Below, piece after piece: positions 28,121-38,498 of a stretch of DNA of 64,000 nt (positions within the stretch are counted from its first letter, which is position 1; every line of letters begins with the position of its first letter). The position numbers and the translations under genes are program-made. The notes beneath the pieces are model-generated. The model saw only the letters and a list, made by a program, of their open reading frames with translations, did not search any database and had not been told where the DNA came from. The stretch is from Trichodelitschia bisporula. Taxonomy: Eukaryota; Ascomycota; Dothideomycetes; Phaeotrichales; Phaeotrichaceae. The stretch lies in assembly GCA_010356995.1 (NCBI GenBank), contig ML996694.1:671163-735162 (forward strand), written 5' to 3'.

Positions 28121-28823
28121 TGCGCTTTCGATCTCAACACATGACACGAGATTTAATTATCGGCATTTTTTCCGGAGTCCGGAGTCCAGCGGCGGCGAGC
28201 CACTCACGGCATCAACGCTGCTCACTGCTATGCTTATGATACCCCACCCCGCGATTGACTTTTCCCTTCCCCCTTGCTCATCTAACACAACGTTAACGAA
28301 CGCCAGCAAACCCGATTGACAGTGGGCGGTCTTTGAGACAGTCTGGAATCACGGGTGGTTAGTAGTCGACATGGTTGTTAATGGATTTTCGAGGAGGATA
28401 ACCCCATAGAACCGTGTAAGCTAGATAGTGACAACTCTTAGAGTAGTTGCAATCCAAGTTTTCACAAAATACTGCGCCCCTTGACATACATGTGATGGTG
28501 ATGTTTATGTGATCCTCGGCTTAGTGTCCAAGAAAACAAGGTAGCTGTTGCAACTCAGGCCGTAGTCAGTCAACCTTTCAGCACTGACATATCGTGAAAT
28601 ATCAGCCTAAGCCTCGTCTTTTGTCTTTCACCTACGGAACTCCGCCGCTCAATGAGTAATGTATCAGCAATACAGCATCCTGCATGCACCCAGCTTCCAT
28701 GTGCCAACCCTCCAAAGCGCCTTCCTTTAATCGAAGGAATCGGCCCAGTCATTACCAAAGCCGTAGTTAAAAACATCCGCCAGTCAAGATCGCGCGTGCC
28801 ACCACCATCCCATCATCACTGCC
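28121..28823. other. 3' flanks of convergent genes
   Basis: About 700 bp between two convergent genes; no gene is visible. A small direct repeat CCGGAGT occurs at about 28171-28184. Confidence 0.35.
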
Positions 28824-30421
28824 CTACTTACTTGCCGTCATCGCCGAACTCATCCCCAAGATCCCCATTCCCACAAACGCAAACGTCATGCACAGGTTCC
28901 GATTATGCGTCCGCTCCAAGCTCTCGGAGAACAGCTGCAACGCAACACTAGCCATGATACCCGCTGCGCACCATAAATTAGCACCATCCAAATCTGCCAA
29001 ACTCACATCCACAGAGAAGAAAAACTTACCAACAACCGCAAACAAACTCCCGTAAACCGCCTCCCCAACCGGACCCGCCCCACCGTCTCCATACTTCCCA
29101 CCCAGCCAAATCGCCGCAATTCCAGCGCCAAGCGGCTGCGTCAGCCCGCCGAGCAGCGTACTCCACAACATGGCCTTAGGCCGGGAATTGAAGGCGAGGT
29201 ACAGCGGAAGGGCCATGGCGAAGCCTTCGGTTATGTTGTGGATGAAGAGGGTGAGGAAGACGGAGACGCCGAGGCGCGGATTTACGTGGTTGGTGGCGTA
29301 GGTTATGAAGCCTTCGGGGATTTTGTGGAGGGCGATGGCGAGACTGGTTTGCAGGCCGATGGAGAGGAAGGCGTTTTCGGGGACGTGGTGGTGGTGGGAG
29401 GCGGCATGGTTGTGGTCGTGGGAGTGGTGGCTGTGGTTGGCGTGGGAGTTGTGGGAATGGTGGGAGTGATGGGAGTGGGAGCTGCGGGCACGGTGGGGGG
29501 AGCGGGCAGAAGTATTGGTCTCACTATCAGAGAAGGGGCCATCGAGCTGTGTGAGAGTCGTAGCCTCTTCTCCCACATGAGGAAGCAGATGCTCTGATGG
29601 CATCGCTGCCTTTTGGTGCATGTGAGACAGCGGACGAAGTGACGCCCTATTGACAATCTTGAAGCACTCCGCGCCGCACGGATCCGTAAATCCGTAGCAG
29701 CGACCGTTATCGTCACAGATTTTGGTATTCAGGACGAGTTGACTGACGGTCTCCTTCAGCGTTGGCCGGCGGATAGGCTTCAGGTCCTCCCTCTCTCGCG
29801 TCTCAGCGAGCAGCGGTTGCGTCTCGGCATGAGATTGACCGTTGGTCCCGTACGCCTTCTGGATGTGGCTGCTACGGCGGCGGGGCATGTGTGGTGGATG
29901 GTCAGGCAGATGGGGAAAGCCGTTCTCCTCATCCTCGTGGGTGTGCTCACAGTCGACGATATGCGTCGGGATGAAGCGATGCAGCACCCGCGAGGCAACC
30001 TGGATCCCAAGAGCACCCACAAGAAACAAAGCAATGAGGATCCAGGCTGACGCACTGGGAGAGAATCCTCCTTGCTGAAGCGACGACCTTGCCTTGGGCA
30101 ACATGCTGTACAGCGCTAGGAAAAGCTGGGCACGTGAGTTTCGAGTCGTACTCTCGTGAACACCCGACCACATACCATGACACCGAAACTGAGGCTGAGC
30201 GCTGAGGAGAGAAACGGATCGCTATCTTGGATTCTGAAGGTGCTGCTAGGCCGTATCCACCTTGCCACGATGTCGACGCAAATGAACGAGGCTCCGATCA
30301 TGTTGGCTACAAAGGATAATTAGGCTTCCCCATTCCGGAACATCCAAGAAATCGTGAAGAGCATACCGACTCCGCTCAAGACTGACATGATCCATCCTCG
30401 CGTGTCATTGTCTAATAGCAT
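28824..30421 (-). CDS. ZIP-family zinc transporter (Zrt3-type, vacuolar)
   Basis: Releases zinc from the vacuole to the cytosol, if it acts as yeast Zrt3 does. Four exons (30421-30367, 30306-30176, 30125-29030, 28963-28824) give 473 aa. The N-terminus has three hydrophobic helices. A long cytosolic loop holds a His/Ser metal-binding stretch, (H-S-H-H) repeats at about 29395-29490. The paired ZIP helix signatures HKIPEG and HNITEG, with metal-ligand His residues, follow. The last intron (28964-29029) is 66 nt and in frame, with GTAAGT, branch GCTAAT and GCAG. Splicing turns AVV-AGIMASVALQL into one membrane helix, which fits Zrt3; retention would insert 22 polar residues. Confidence 0.88.
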
Positions 30422-31368
30422 TGTGGGAGCTTGTTGAGGTCGGGCTCTGGGCTGGTGGCGCAGCGAGGGTACCAAGTACACTACGGATGTAGATCGGCAG
30501 GATCCGACGGAGAACGGCCGGTAGAGACGACAAAGCTATACTAAGAAGCGGAGACGACCGAATATGGGGGCTAAACAAGAAGAACCGGTGAGAATGTCAG
30601 GACTTTGATGATTTGCACACCTTCGCGATGTTGATGGAGGTTGTCGCGCTGGTGCCGTCACCGTTGCCAACCCGATCTTGGCAGGCCCCTGCGGGCCATT
30701 TGCCATGTGGAGCTGGAGAAGGTTCATCGCCAACTGTCCAATCACGAACAAGATAGTAGGATTGCGGCCACAACCCAACGTTCGTCAAGCAAGTCCTACT
30801 GCTAAGTTGAGGAACAACGAGAGGAAAACGATGTCCGTGTTACTAAACCATGTAACACCTCCTGTCAATCTGCCTTGCCTTCATCGACATTCAAGACTGC
30901 CTTTGACCGCTTATACGAGTATCGGCCTACGGCCGTCTACGCACCCCGGCTGCTCGCTTGCACACAGCCCGCTATCAGCTGCTCATGAGGTCCTGTGGCT
31001 GCTGTCAGCCTCAGAGACTGGCGTAAGGATGACTGGCCCCCACTTTGCTTTAGGATCATTCCAAAGCGCCTGAAAACGGCAAGAAGCGACGGCGACCTGA
31101 CTTTGGGTCTCCTATAAGTTCCCTCTTGTAGCCACCCTCCTCACTCCAAACCAGCCACTTCTGTCCCATTCGCCCATCGGAAGATATCGCCGCCAATCGC
31201 CAGTTACTTGACGCGCAACCCCACTTCAAAGGTGCCCACATCCTCCCTTACCCGCAGAGTAACCCCGCCCCCACACTTGGAACCAACAAAGCCAAGCGAA
31301 GCGTCCACGAACCTAACTCTAACTTCCATACAGGAACGAACATCTGTAGTTGCATCTACTGTACCGCC
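30422..31368. promoter_or_regulatory. divergent promoter, ZIP transporter / deoxyribosyltransferase-like gene
   Basis: 947 bp between two head-to-head genes. I saw no ACCTTNAAGGT-like zinc-response element and no coding potential. Confidence 0.4.
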
Positions 31369-31881
31369 ATGTCACTTCAACACTCTCAGTTTACGGTCTC
31401 CATAGCGCCGGAGCCGCTTCCCTCCGCCCGGACGCCGGTGTCCATCTTCCTCGCCGGCTCCATCGAAATGGGCAAGGCAGTCGACTGGCAGGCGGAAGTC
31501 ACGAAGGGGCTGACTCACTTACCCGTTACCATCTTCAATCCGCGGCGCAGCGACTGGGACGGCAACTGGAAGCAGGACATCGCTGAGCCCCAGTTCAAGG
31601 AGCAGGTCGACTGGGAGATGGACCGCCTGGAGTCGTCCGACGTGATTGCGCTCTATCTGCAGCCGACGACCATGAGCCCCATCAGCTTGTTGGAGCTGGG
31701 AATGCACGCGGCTGGCGGCAAGGTGGTGGTGTGCTGTCCCGAGGGGTTTTGGCGCCGCGGCAACGTCCAGATTGTTTGTCACCGGTACGGTCTTGAGCTT
31801 GTCAAGGATATCCCGACGCTGGTCAAGCGCCTTGAGGCACGCCTGCATCAAGCGATGGAGAACAAGGCCAACATCCCTTGA
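31369..31881 (+). CDS. Nucleoside 2-deoxyribosyltransferase-like protein
   Basis: A single exon of 170 aa. The fold signatures are SIFLAGSIEMGKAVDWQ (Rossmann-like start), FNPRRSDWDGNW (phosphate/base pocket), DVIALYLQPTTMSPISLLEL with the presumed catalytic Glu in LLELG, and HAAGGKVVVCCPEGFWRRGNV. This matches the nucleoside 2-deoxyribosyltransferase-like family (Pfam Nuc_deoxyrib_tr2), whose members exchange or hydrolyse the base of deoxynucleosides. The true substrate in fungi is not established. It has no signal peptide, so it is probably cytosolic. Lack of introns among intron-rich neighbours and similarity to bacterial enzymes make an old transfer possible, but single-exon copies are common in fungi. 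Confidence 0.85.
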   Translation: MSLQHSQFTVSIAPEPLPSARTPVSIFLAGSIEMGKAVDWQAEVTKGLTHLPVTIFNPRRSDWDGNWKQDIAEPQFKEQVDWEMDRLESSDVIALYLQPTTMSPISLLELGMHAAGGKVVVCCPEGFWRRGNVQIVCHRYGLELVKDIPTLVKRLEARLHQAMENKANIP

Positions 31882-32773
31882 TCAGAGAGCAATGGACCAT
31901 ACGTTCTGCGAGGCCTTTTGGGATTTCCGGGTTATGGGAGCGCCACGGGTTCGACTTTACGAGCGTTACTGCCTCACGGCTCTTATGATTGGATTGGGGG
32001 TTAGCCCACATCGACTGGTACGTATCTGCGGAGTACAGGCGTGCATATTTTCCTTAGTCTCGCAAGTTATGAACCTACAGTTTTCCTGCTCTGTATCAGA
32101 TTATCTGCTTTCCACTGTGTCTACCAGCCGCCGCTTGCCGTTGTTTGCCTATTGCCGTCGTCCGCAGGGTCCATGCCGACATGAGCATAAATCGCGCCCA
32201 GCCAGGCTGCATTGGCAAATTGGCCGGTATGGCTCCGTCGGCACAATATTAGCTGTCCAGCTGCCTTCTGCAAGCGAAGTGTGGGCATATAGGTTCCCAT
32301 AGGACGTGGAAGTAACGTGATAGCAGGTAACGTGATAGCAGTTCGTCCCTTCATCGTGCCTTCCTCCACAACAAAGGCCTGCTCACCGCCTTCTCCACGA
32401 ACCAGGCGTCTCTCCCTCGATGCCCGGTGACGCTCCTTCCTCCGTATCTCCTGGACTGTTCCACTAGCTTCGTAATCGGCCTCCGTGGTCCAACGCACGA
32501 CCCCACACTCCAGGAGGTAGTTCCAGTAGCACAGGCCAATTCACTCATGGCTTCATCCTCTCCACGGCTCCCATATTTACCTCCTCCGCAACCTCCTCAT
32601 CCTCCTCTCCCCGCACCCGCACCCTCACTTGCATCTTCGTCACCTTGCCCACAGCAGCATTCGCACACTGCGTTTCTCGCTTGACAGCGTCATAGGTATT
32701 CAGGCTCCCTGTGTCTGGACATATTGCTGACTTTTGCAGTACTTCGGAATTTCGCTTGTTCAGCGTCGACATC
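31882..32773. other. intergenic, 0.9 kb
   Basis: No gene recognised. The stretch 32560-32700 is pyrimidine-rich (CCTCCTCATCCTCCTCTCC-like) and probably forms the promoter/leader of the next gene. Confidence 0.4.
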
Positions 32774-34986
32774 ATGATGCCTCCCAAGGCTTTCGATTGG
32801 TCAGCCCGTGTGGATGATCCGAGCAATCTCTCTTTCTTCTCGTTCTCGCCCCCGCGCGGGGACGGGAACATGAGCAAGGCCGGAGCGAAGGCAGATGCGA
32901 AGGCCCAGAAAGTCGAGACCAACACAACCCCTACTCCCCAATCGAACAGCCATGATTTCACAGGTCAGCGTGCTCCAGTTCCAATCTCGTTCATCAACGG
33001 CCTCTTGTCCGGTCAATCGGGTTCCCACATGGAGACATCTGTCTATCGTCAAGGTACGCTCTTTTGTAGACCATCTGGAATTTCTGCAAGCTTAGTGCGC
33101 TTGGATATATCCGGTTCAGAACTGACAGTTTGAAAGGTTCCTCCAAGCAGCCTGTGGCAGAGCGTGGTCTCGAGAACTCAGAGGTCACCCCACGCGGCCT
33201 TCAAGCTTCCAAGCATGCCATGCGTGGTCAGGTGGTCTCATCCGCCATGAGTAGTCTTGAACGCTCGAATCACGCTGTCGTTGCCAATGATGGCCAGGAG
33301 AGCTTCTCCACCCAGTCCGTTGCTTCTGTCGCGGGCGGTGCCTCGCGTTCTCAGGTGGTCTCGTCCAACATGCGTGGTCTTGAACGCTCGAAGCACACCG
33401 TTCCTGCCGATGTTCGCCAGGAAAACTTCTTCAACAAGTCCGTTGCTTCTATCACGGGCGGTATCTCGCGTTCTCAGACGTCCACCGTCGCGCAGGGTCT
33501 TGAGGCGTCAAAGAATACCACCAGCGCCGCGATTAGCAAGGATATCATTTTGAACAAGCTCTTTGCTACTCTCTCGATCGATACCGCGGACTCGCTTCAA
33601 GTTCATCGTGAGGTGGAAGATGAGTCGAAGCCTAATTCTGAGGTTTCCGCATGGCAGATGAAAATCGACCGGTATGAGCGGGAGTTCGCAGCTCTGCGCC
33701 TTAAGCTCGAGAAAGCTCTGGATGCCGTCATTAATTCTGGTAAACATCTGAAGGAGGCCTCCGATCAGTCCCCGGATCTTCGCGACCCGGTCATGGCTGC
33801 GCATATTGGTGCCATTCGTGCGGGCGGTATGACTCATATGGAGCAGAGCCGCCAGATCAAAAAGATAGGGGAGGCCATGATCGCGCTTGAGAAGGCTTAC
33901 CTCTCCCGCAAGAAGGAACTTGAGGGTTGCATGGCAGAGCACCTCGCAGCGAACAAGTCCACGAACGAGAAAATGGCGGAGCACGGTGATATGGCCCTCC
34001 AAGTTCACACCAAATCTGCGGCTCATCGGACAGTCGTGCTGAAGAAAGCTCGTCTTCAGCAGGAAGTCGCTCAGCACGAGGCCGATGCTGCCAGGATAGA
34101 CAAGGAGCTCAAAATGCGCCATCATGAGCTTCAGAAGGCTCGGGCGTCTCACAAGGCAGCCCTTGCGGAAGTAGCCAAGGGGCATGGCGCGGCTGACCGT
34201 TCTACGGCGGATCGAGCTCCTATCGAACATGCTGCTGCTCAGGACGAAGCTTCCATCGAGCATCATGGTACTCAGAATGAAGATGATCAGGACCAGGATG
34301 ATGAGGCCGTGGATCATCCCAAGTTTTGGCCTATCCCTGTACTGCGCCAGCGTAAGTGAAATGTATGCGCTCACCGATTGAGCTAATGTATGACAGGTAC
34401 CGACCTGCGGGCGGTTCGTCTCTTGAACATCCCAGAGGGCGGGACTATCCAGTTTGTTGAGCGCCTAATCTGGGGTGGTCCGCTTGAGAGGCTCGACTTT
34501 ACGCCTGGCCAGACCACCGCCGTAGCGACCTTTATGTGTCACAAGCACCTGGTTCGCTACTACCGCGACGCGCATATCGGGGTTGAGTGGCCTGATAGCT
34601 CGCGCGTCGTGGACCTGGAGATTCTTGAAGGTACTCCGCCTCTTGAGCGTCGCTGGGAGGCTATTTCGGCGACGCGCTGTGTCCGTATCACTGGCTTGCC
34701 CTCGCACTGGAGCATTGACGCTTGCACAAACTTCGCTGGGGCCTCCGCGAACAACATCGTCAAGGTGCGCACGGGTAAAACCGACGGTCATGTAAGCCCT
34801 CCTCGTAAACTGGCATTCCCCTTAGCCCAGCTCATCGATTCTCAGGAGCGTGCCGTCGAATATCGTTTCAACTCGGTTCAGGATGCGGACGCTCTCATGA
34901 CCAAGGTGCGTAATGAACTTCGTTTCAAGCACTGCGCTGTCGTCTTTGCGGATGATCCTTGCCAGTTTCAACCTGCGGAGGCCTAG
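32774..34986 (+). CDS. Orphan repeat / helical / RRM-like protein
   Basis: Three exons (32774-33053, 33137-34351, 34397-34986) give 694 aa with all phases consistent. The N-terminal about 95 aa are polar. Residues about 115-240 carry tandem 41-residue repeats (SQVVSSNMRGLERSKHT...SVASITGGI). A long charged helical region follows (residues about 275-470; e.g. KIDRYEREFAALRLKLEKAL). The tail is acidic (DEDDQDQDDEAVDH-like). The last exon encodes two RRM-like folds: AVRLLNIPEGGTIQFVERLI with TTAVATFMCHKHLVRYYRDA, and CVRITGLPSHWSIDACTNF with AVEYRFNSVQDADALM. RNA binding is inferred from fold pattern only, and the RNP aromatics are not fully conserved. I know no named homologue. Confidence 0.75.
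33229..33540 (+). repeat. 123-nt in-frame tandem repeat inside the RRM-like gene
   Basis: Two full units (33229-33351 and 33352-33474) and a partial third (33475 to about 33540) share CAGGTGGTCTC, GGTCTTGAACGCTCGAA, AGTCCGTTGCTTCT and CGGGCGGT. The period is exactly 123 nt (41 codons). A weaker copy precedes 33229. Confidence 0.9.
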
Positions 34987-36882
34987 GCGTAGACGACAGC
35001 AACTCGGCGGCATCCTCCTGCGTACTTGTGTCATCGGCTGGGAAATCCTAAGTTTGCGGGTTGAATGCTGTTTCGTGTTTTGTAGGCGAGGGGAGGAAGC
35101 ATCATGCTTTACGGATCCTTCTTGACAATGCCGCTTTAGTGATAATCGTAATCGGAGTTTCCGCAGTTTGTGTGCGGATCTTTCTTGACAAGGCCGCTTT
35201 TAGTGGTAATCGTAATCGGAGTTTCCGCAGTTTTTGTGTGCCTGTGATATGCGTGATGATGTGGAACGTGTTAGCTAGACCAGGTCCGCCAGTCTGCTAG
35301 AGGGTATGATCGAGTGCTCTGCATTGCCCTCTGGATGCGAAGGCGGTTTCTTGCCGGTTTCTTGAACTCCGGTTTCTTGTAGAGATGTCCATCGATGTGG
35401 TCCTTCGGTGTGGTTGATCGTTGTGATCCTTCGGTGCGATCCTTTGGTGTTCCTTGCGTTCAGGTCGATGGCCTGCCATCTGTTAACTGGCAATGCGCTT
35501 CCATTTACGAGTACTCACTCTACTCCATGCTCGATGAAAGCGACCTCCTTCCGTGCAATCCGGCCTTTAGGCTTCGGGACTGAGGGCCGCGGTCGGTAAT
35601 GTCCGAGATGCCGAATGTAAGGTTGCACGACAATGCGCTGACGTTAGCAAGTGAGAACGAAAGTGTAAGGAGTCGAGTTCTTCGTGAATTAACTTGCTGA
35701 AATGGAGGACGGGCCCCGGGTACCCGGAAAAGGCTGTGGGTGTCCTGATTAGGCATTGTCGAGGGCAGGGGGGTCACGTAGTTTACCGATGGCCTGGGAG
35801 TATCGGTGAGGAAGGTATTCGACTTGTTCATGACTTCGGTCTCTCATGCTGACCATTGCATGCAGTAACTGAAGCCGAAGGTATTGTAGAGGGAGAAGAG
35901 TGGAGAAGGTGATGGAGAAGTAGTGAGGATAGTTTCGGAGGTGGAGTGAAGGAGAAGTGGAAGAAGATGATGAAAAGAACTGAAGGATATACTAAGCAGG
36001 ACACAATGGGGAATGACAAGGAGGAGCAATGACAGGGATAATGGATAACCTGAAGAAGAACTTGGTGAGGGCAGGTGCTACCGGTTTACAATGCTTCGCG
36101 TACACAGTCCTATGGAGTCATCGACGCGTTGCGACGCGTTGAGGCGCGCGTGATTCAGCCTTGTGGCAGTCTTCTAATCATTATTGCAGCCGACTTCGAG
36201 TACCGTCGTACCTTCTCAATCTTCGGTTCAGCTGGGGCCACTTCCCTGTGCCGAAGGTTAGAGGCGGAAGTCGCCGCGAGCACCTGGCGTTGAGAGATCT
36301 TCATAAATCACCCAAGCCTTTTCGGTTCCTCATCTCTTCATACCTCTTAGTCATCCCAAGAATGTTTGTGAGCACCACACGCTTGGCAACTCATACTCCT
36401 ATTTATGGACCTTGCGCTACCCGGTTGTCCTTTCCATGTTGTCCGTGAAGTCGAGTTCATCTGGGGAGGGTCGGCGATACGTACTTCCGGACCGCACTGA
36501 AGGACGAGATCAGGGCACCCATCAGATATGTCGCGTCATCATGAGGAGCCCGGGGAGATGCAGCTTCGTCTTTGCAATATTATTTCCTCGTTCCTATCAG
36601 GATATGGAAAGCACGAAGAGAAGCCGGCAGCTCTAACAGGGAGATGTTGAGCTGCTGCAAAAGCCGAGCCCATGGATCGAAAGGGAAAGAATGGCGTGAA
36701 GAGGAAGGAAGTTCGTCTCGAAGACTAGATTGACTATGTCCAAAAAGTGGTAAGCTCCTGGTATCTGCCCCAACGCCCGAAGTCTACCCAAAGAAATTTA
36801 ATATGGAAAGCAGAGCCGGCAATAATCCAGCCTTGATTTTGACGCAGAATCCTTCGCGCAACAAACTTGCCAATATCTCGTA
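34987..36882. other. 1.9-kb gene-poor interval
   Basis: Contains the 3' flank of the RRM-like gene with a duplicated 63-nt unit (listed separately). Three copies of CGGTTTCTTG occur at 35343-35382 and several GATCCTTCGGTG-like repeats at 35395-35450. No ORF resembles a protein. Confidence 0.45.
35113..35241 (+). repeat. 63-66-nt tandem duplication
   Basis: Unit 1 (35113-35175) and unit 2 (35176-35241) both read GGATC-TTCTTGACAA-GCCGCTTT-AGTG-TAATCGTAATCGGAGTTTCC-GCAGTTT with few differences. Probably in the 3' UTR or spacer of the RRM-like gene. Confidence 0.9.
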
Positions 36883-37736
36883 TTACAATGTAACCATCAT
36901 CATTCCCGCAACTACGCAAACGCCCACCCAGGCCAGTGGGCCTACTAAACCTAGGCCGCTCAAATCCCGCAGCGCCGAAGCAGCAGATTTGCTAGTCGCT
37001 GTCGCCTTGGTAGCCGACGTCGACGCGCCCGCCTCGCCAGTCGGCGTAATGATATCTGTCCCGTCAGCCTTGCGCCTCTCACATTAGGCACACACTCACT
37101 ATCCGCCGAGCTCGAGCTCGAACTCGCACTAGTCTTACTCGGCGTCACCGTCGTCATCACACTAATCACTGTGTGGGAGCTCGTAGTCGTAGGCGTAACC
37201 GTGGTCTTCGTCCGAGATGCAGTGCCGTTCCCCGTACTAGAACCAGTACCTCCGGTCAACTTCGCCGCGCCGGCTGTGACACCCACTTCGCCCCACAGCC
37301 AGTCACTCCCAGTGGCCGTCCACTCCGTCTCTGTGGCGTGCGCCGCGGCCAAGGCCTCCGTGACATCCGGCCCCTGCGTGATCCCTGGCGCGATGAACGC
37401 GCTGTTGCTGCACACTGCGCTCGTTGTCCCGCCCAGGGAGCAGGAGACCGCGTTCGCGAATCCGGCGTACGAGCCTGTCGTTACGGTGGCTGTGTAGGCG
37501 AACACCTCGCTGCCAACCGTGACGGTCACGCCTTGCAAGACGGAGCAGGCGGAAGCGGCGGAAGCGGCGGTGGGGAACGGAAGGCAATTGACGGTATATG
37601 TTGTGCCGGCTGGGTTGACGGTGACGACGGAGGCCGAGACGGAGACGCCTTCGTAGTCGATCAGGTTTGGCATTTTCACTTTTGCGGAGAGCGCGGAAGA
37701 CGCCAGAGCCCCGAGGACGGCGGCGGAGCGGCGCAT
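36883..37736 (-). CDS. GPI-anchored cell-surface protein, Ser/Thr-rich
   Basis: Two exons (37736-37100, 37055-36883) joined by a 44-nt intron (GTGAGT...CTGACGGGACAG) give 269 aa. The N-terminus MRRSAAVLGALASSALSA is a signal peptide. The ectodomain has six or so Cys residues and N-glycosylation sequons. A long Thr/Ser-rich stalk follows (TKTTVTPTTTSSHTVIS). After splicing, the C-terminus is a polar spacer followed by GLVGPLAWVGVCVVAGMMMV, a hydrophobic GPI-attachment signal. Without splicing, the frame ends in a basic Arg-rich tail with no anchor, so the spliced model is strongly favoured. It is probably a plasma-membrane or cell-wall protein. I know no enzymatic domain. Confidence 0.8.
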
Positions 37737-38498
37737 TTTGGTGGTGGGAGAGGGGGCTTATTGTGAGATGTGGGGGGATTAGGCGTGTCGCGGAGAGAAT
37801 GGGCGGAGGCGCGGGTGTTTGAGGTGTGGGCAAGGCAGCGCGGTGCCCAATATAGTGGTGCGCTGCGCTGGGGAGAAAGCGCTGGGCTTCATTTCGCTAT
37901 ATTGAGGGCACGGGCACCAAGCTTTGATTTGCGGGCCAATTTAGGGTTGTTGGGGCGAGGTCGAGGGACCTTTGGCCGGGATTTTGGGTTTCTGTGCCTG
38001 CATTTTGGAGGATCTTTTCGTTTTGAAGCCTGTCTTTGTCTGTCTTGTGATCGATGGAGTAATGATGTGATGGGCGTGTGCCGTTGTCCAGGTTGACTAC
38101 CCGGAGTTCAGCCTTGCCCAGCCTTGTGGCGCTTCATCGCTGCTCGCACCGTCCCTCCGCAACTGAGGCTGCTGTATTAATGTTGCCGTACCTGTGGCTG
38201 TTTATCCCCGACTGTGGCTCTGTGCCAGCATTGTGCGTCATGCTTTCTCGCTCTTGTTCAGGGCACTATGCACCCGTGTCTAGCTAGATGATTCTAGACG
38301 CCTAACCTGGACTGTGCGCGATGCGGTTTGGAATTGGCCCGCTTCCCACGCGTTTCCACGTGAGCATGTTTATCCGCGGCCACGCGACGTATTGCCAGAT
38401 CGCTTGTCTAAGCGCACACAGAACAGAACAGATTTTAGTATCAAACACCGCCTTTACGTACAACCGCATTACCCCATCCACCTTCAACCGCACCGCAC
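37737..38498. other. intergenic, GPI protein promoter and esterase 3' flank
   Basis: About 760 bp with no recognisable gene. Confidence 0.35.

Noticed and set aside
26789-28147. 452-codon open frame antisense to the orphan coiled-coil gene
   Set aside because: It mirrors a GC-biased coding exon on the other strand; the sense product has coherent heptads and a consistent exon chain, and the antisense one has no domain pattern.
29238-29597. Gly/Val-rich plus-strand frame
   Set aside because: It is the complement of the His/Ser metal-binding loop of the ZIP transporter.
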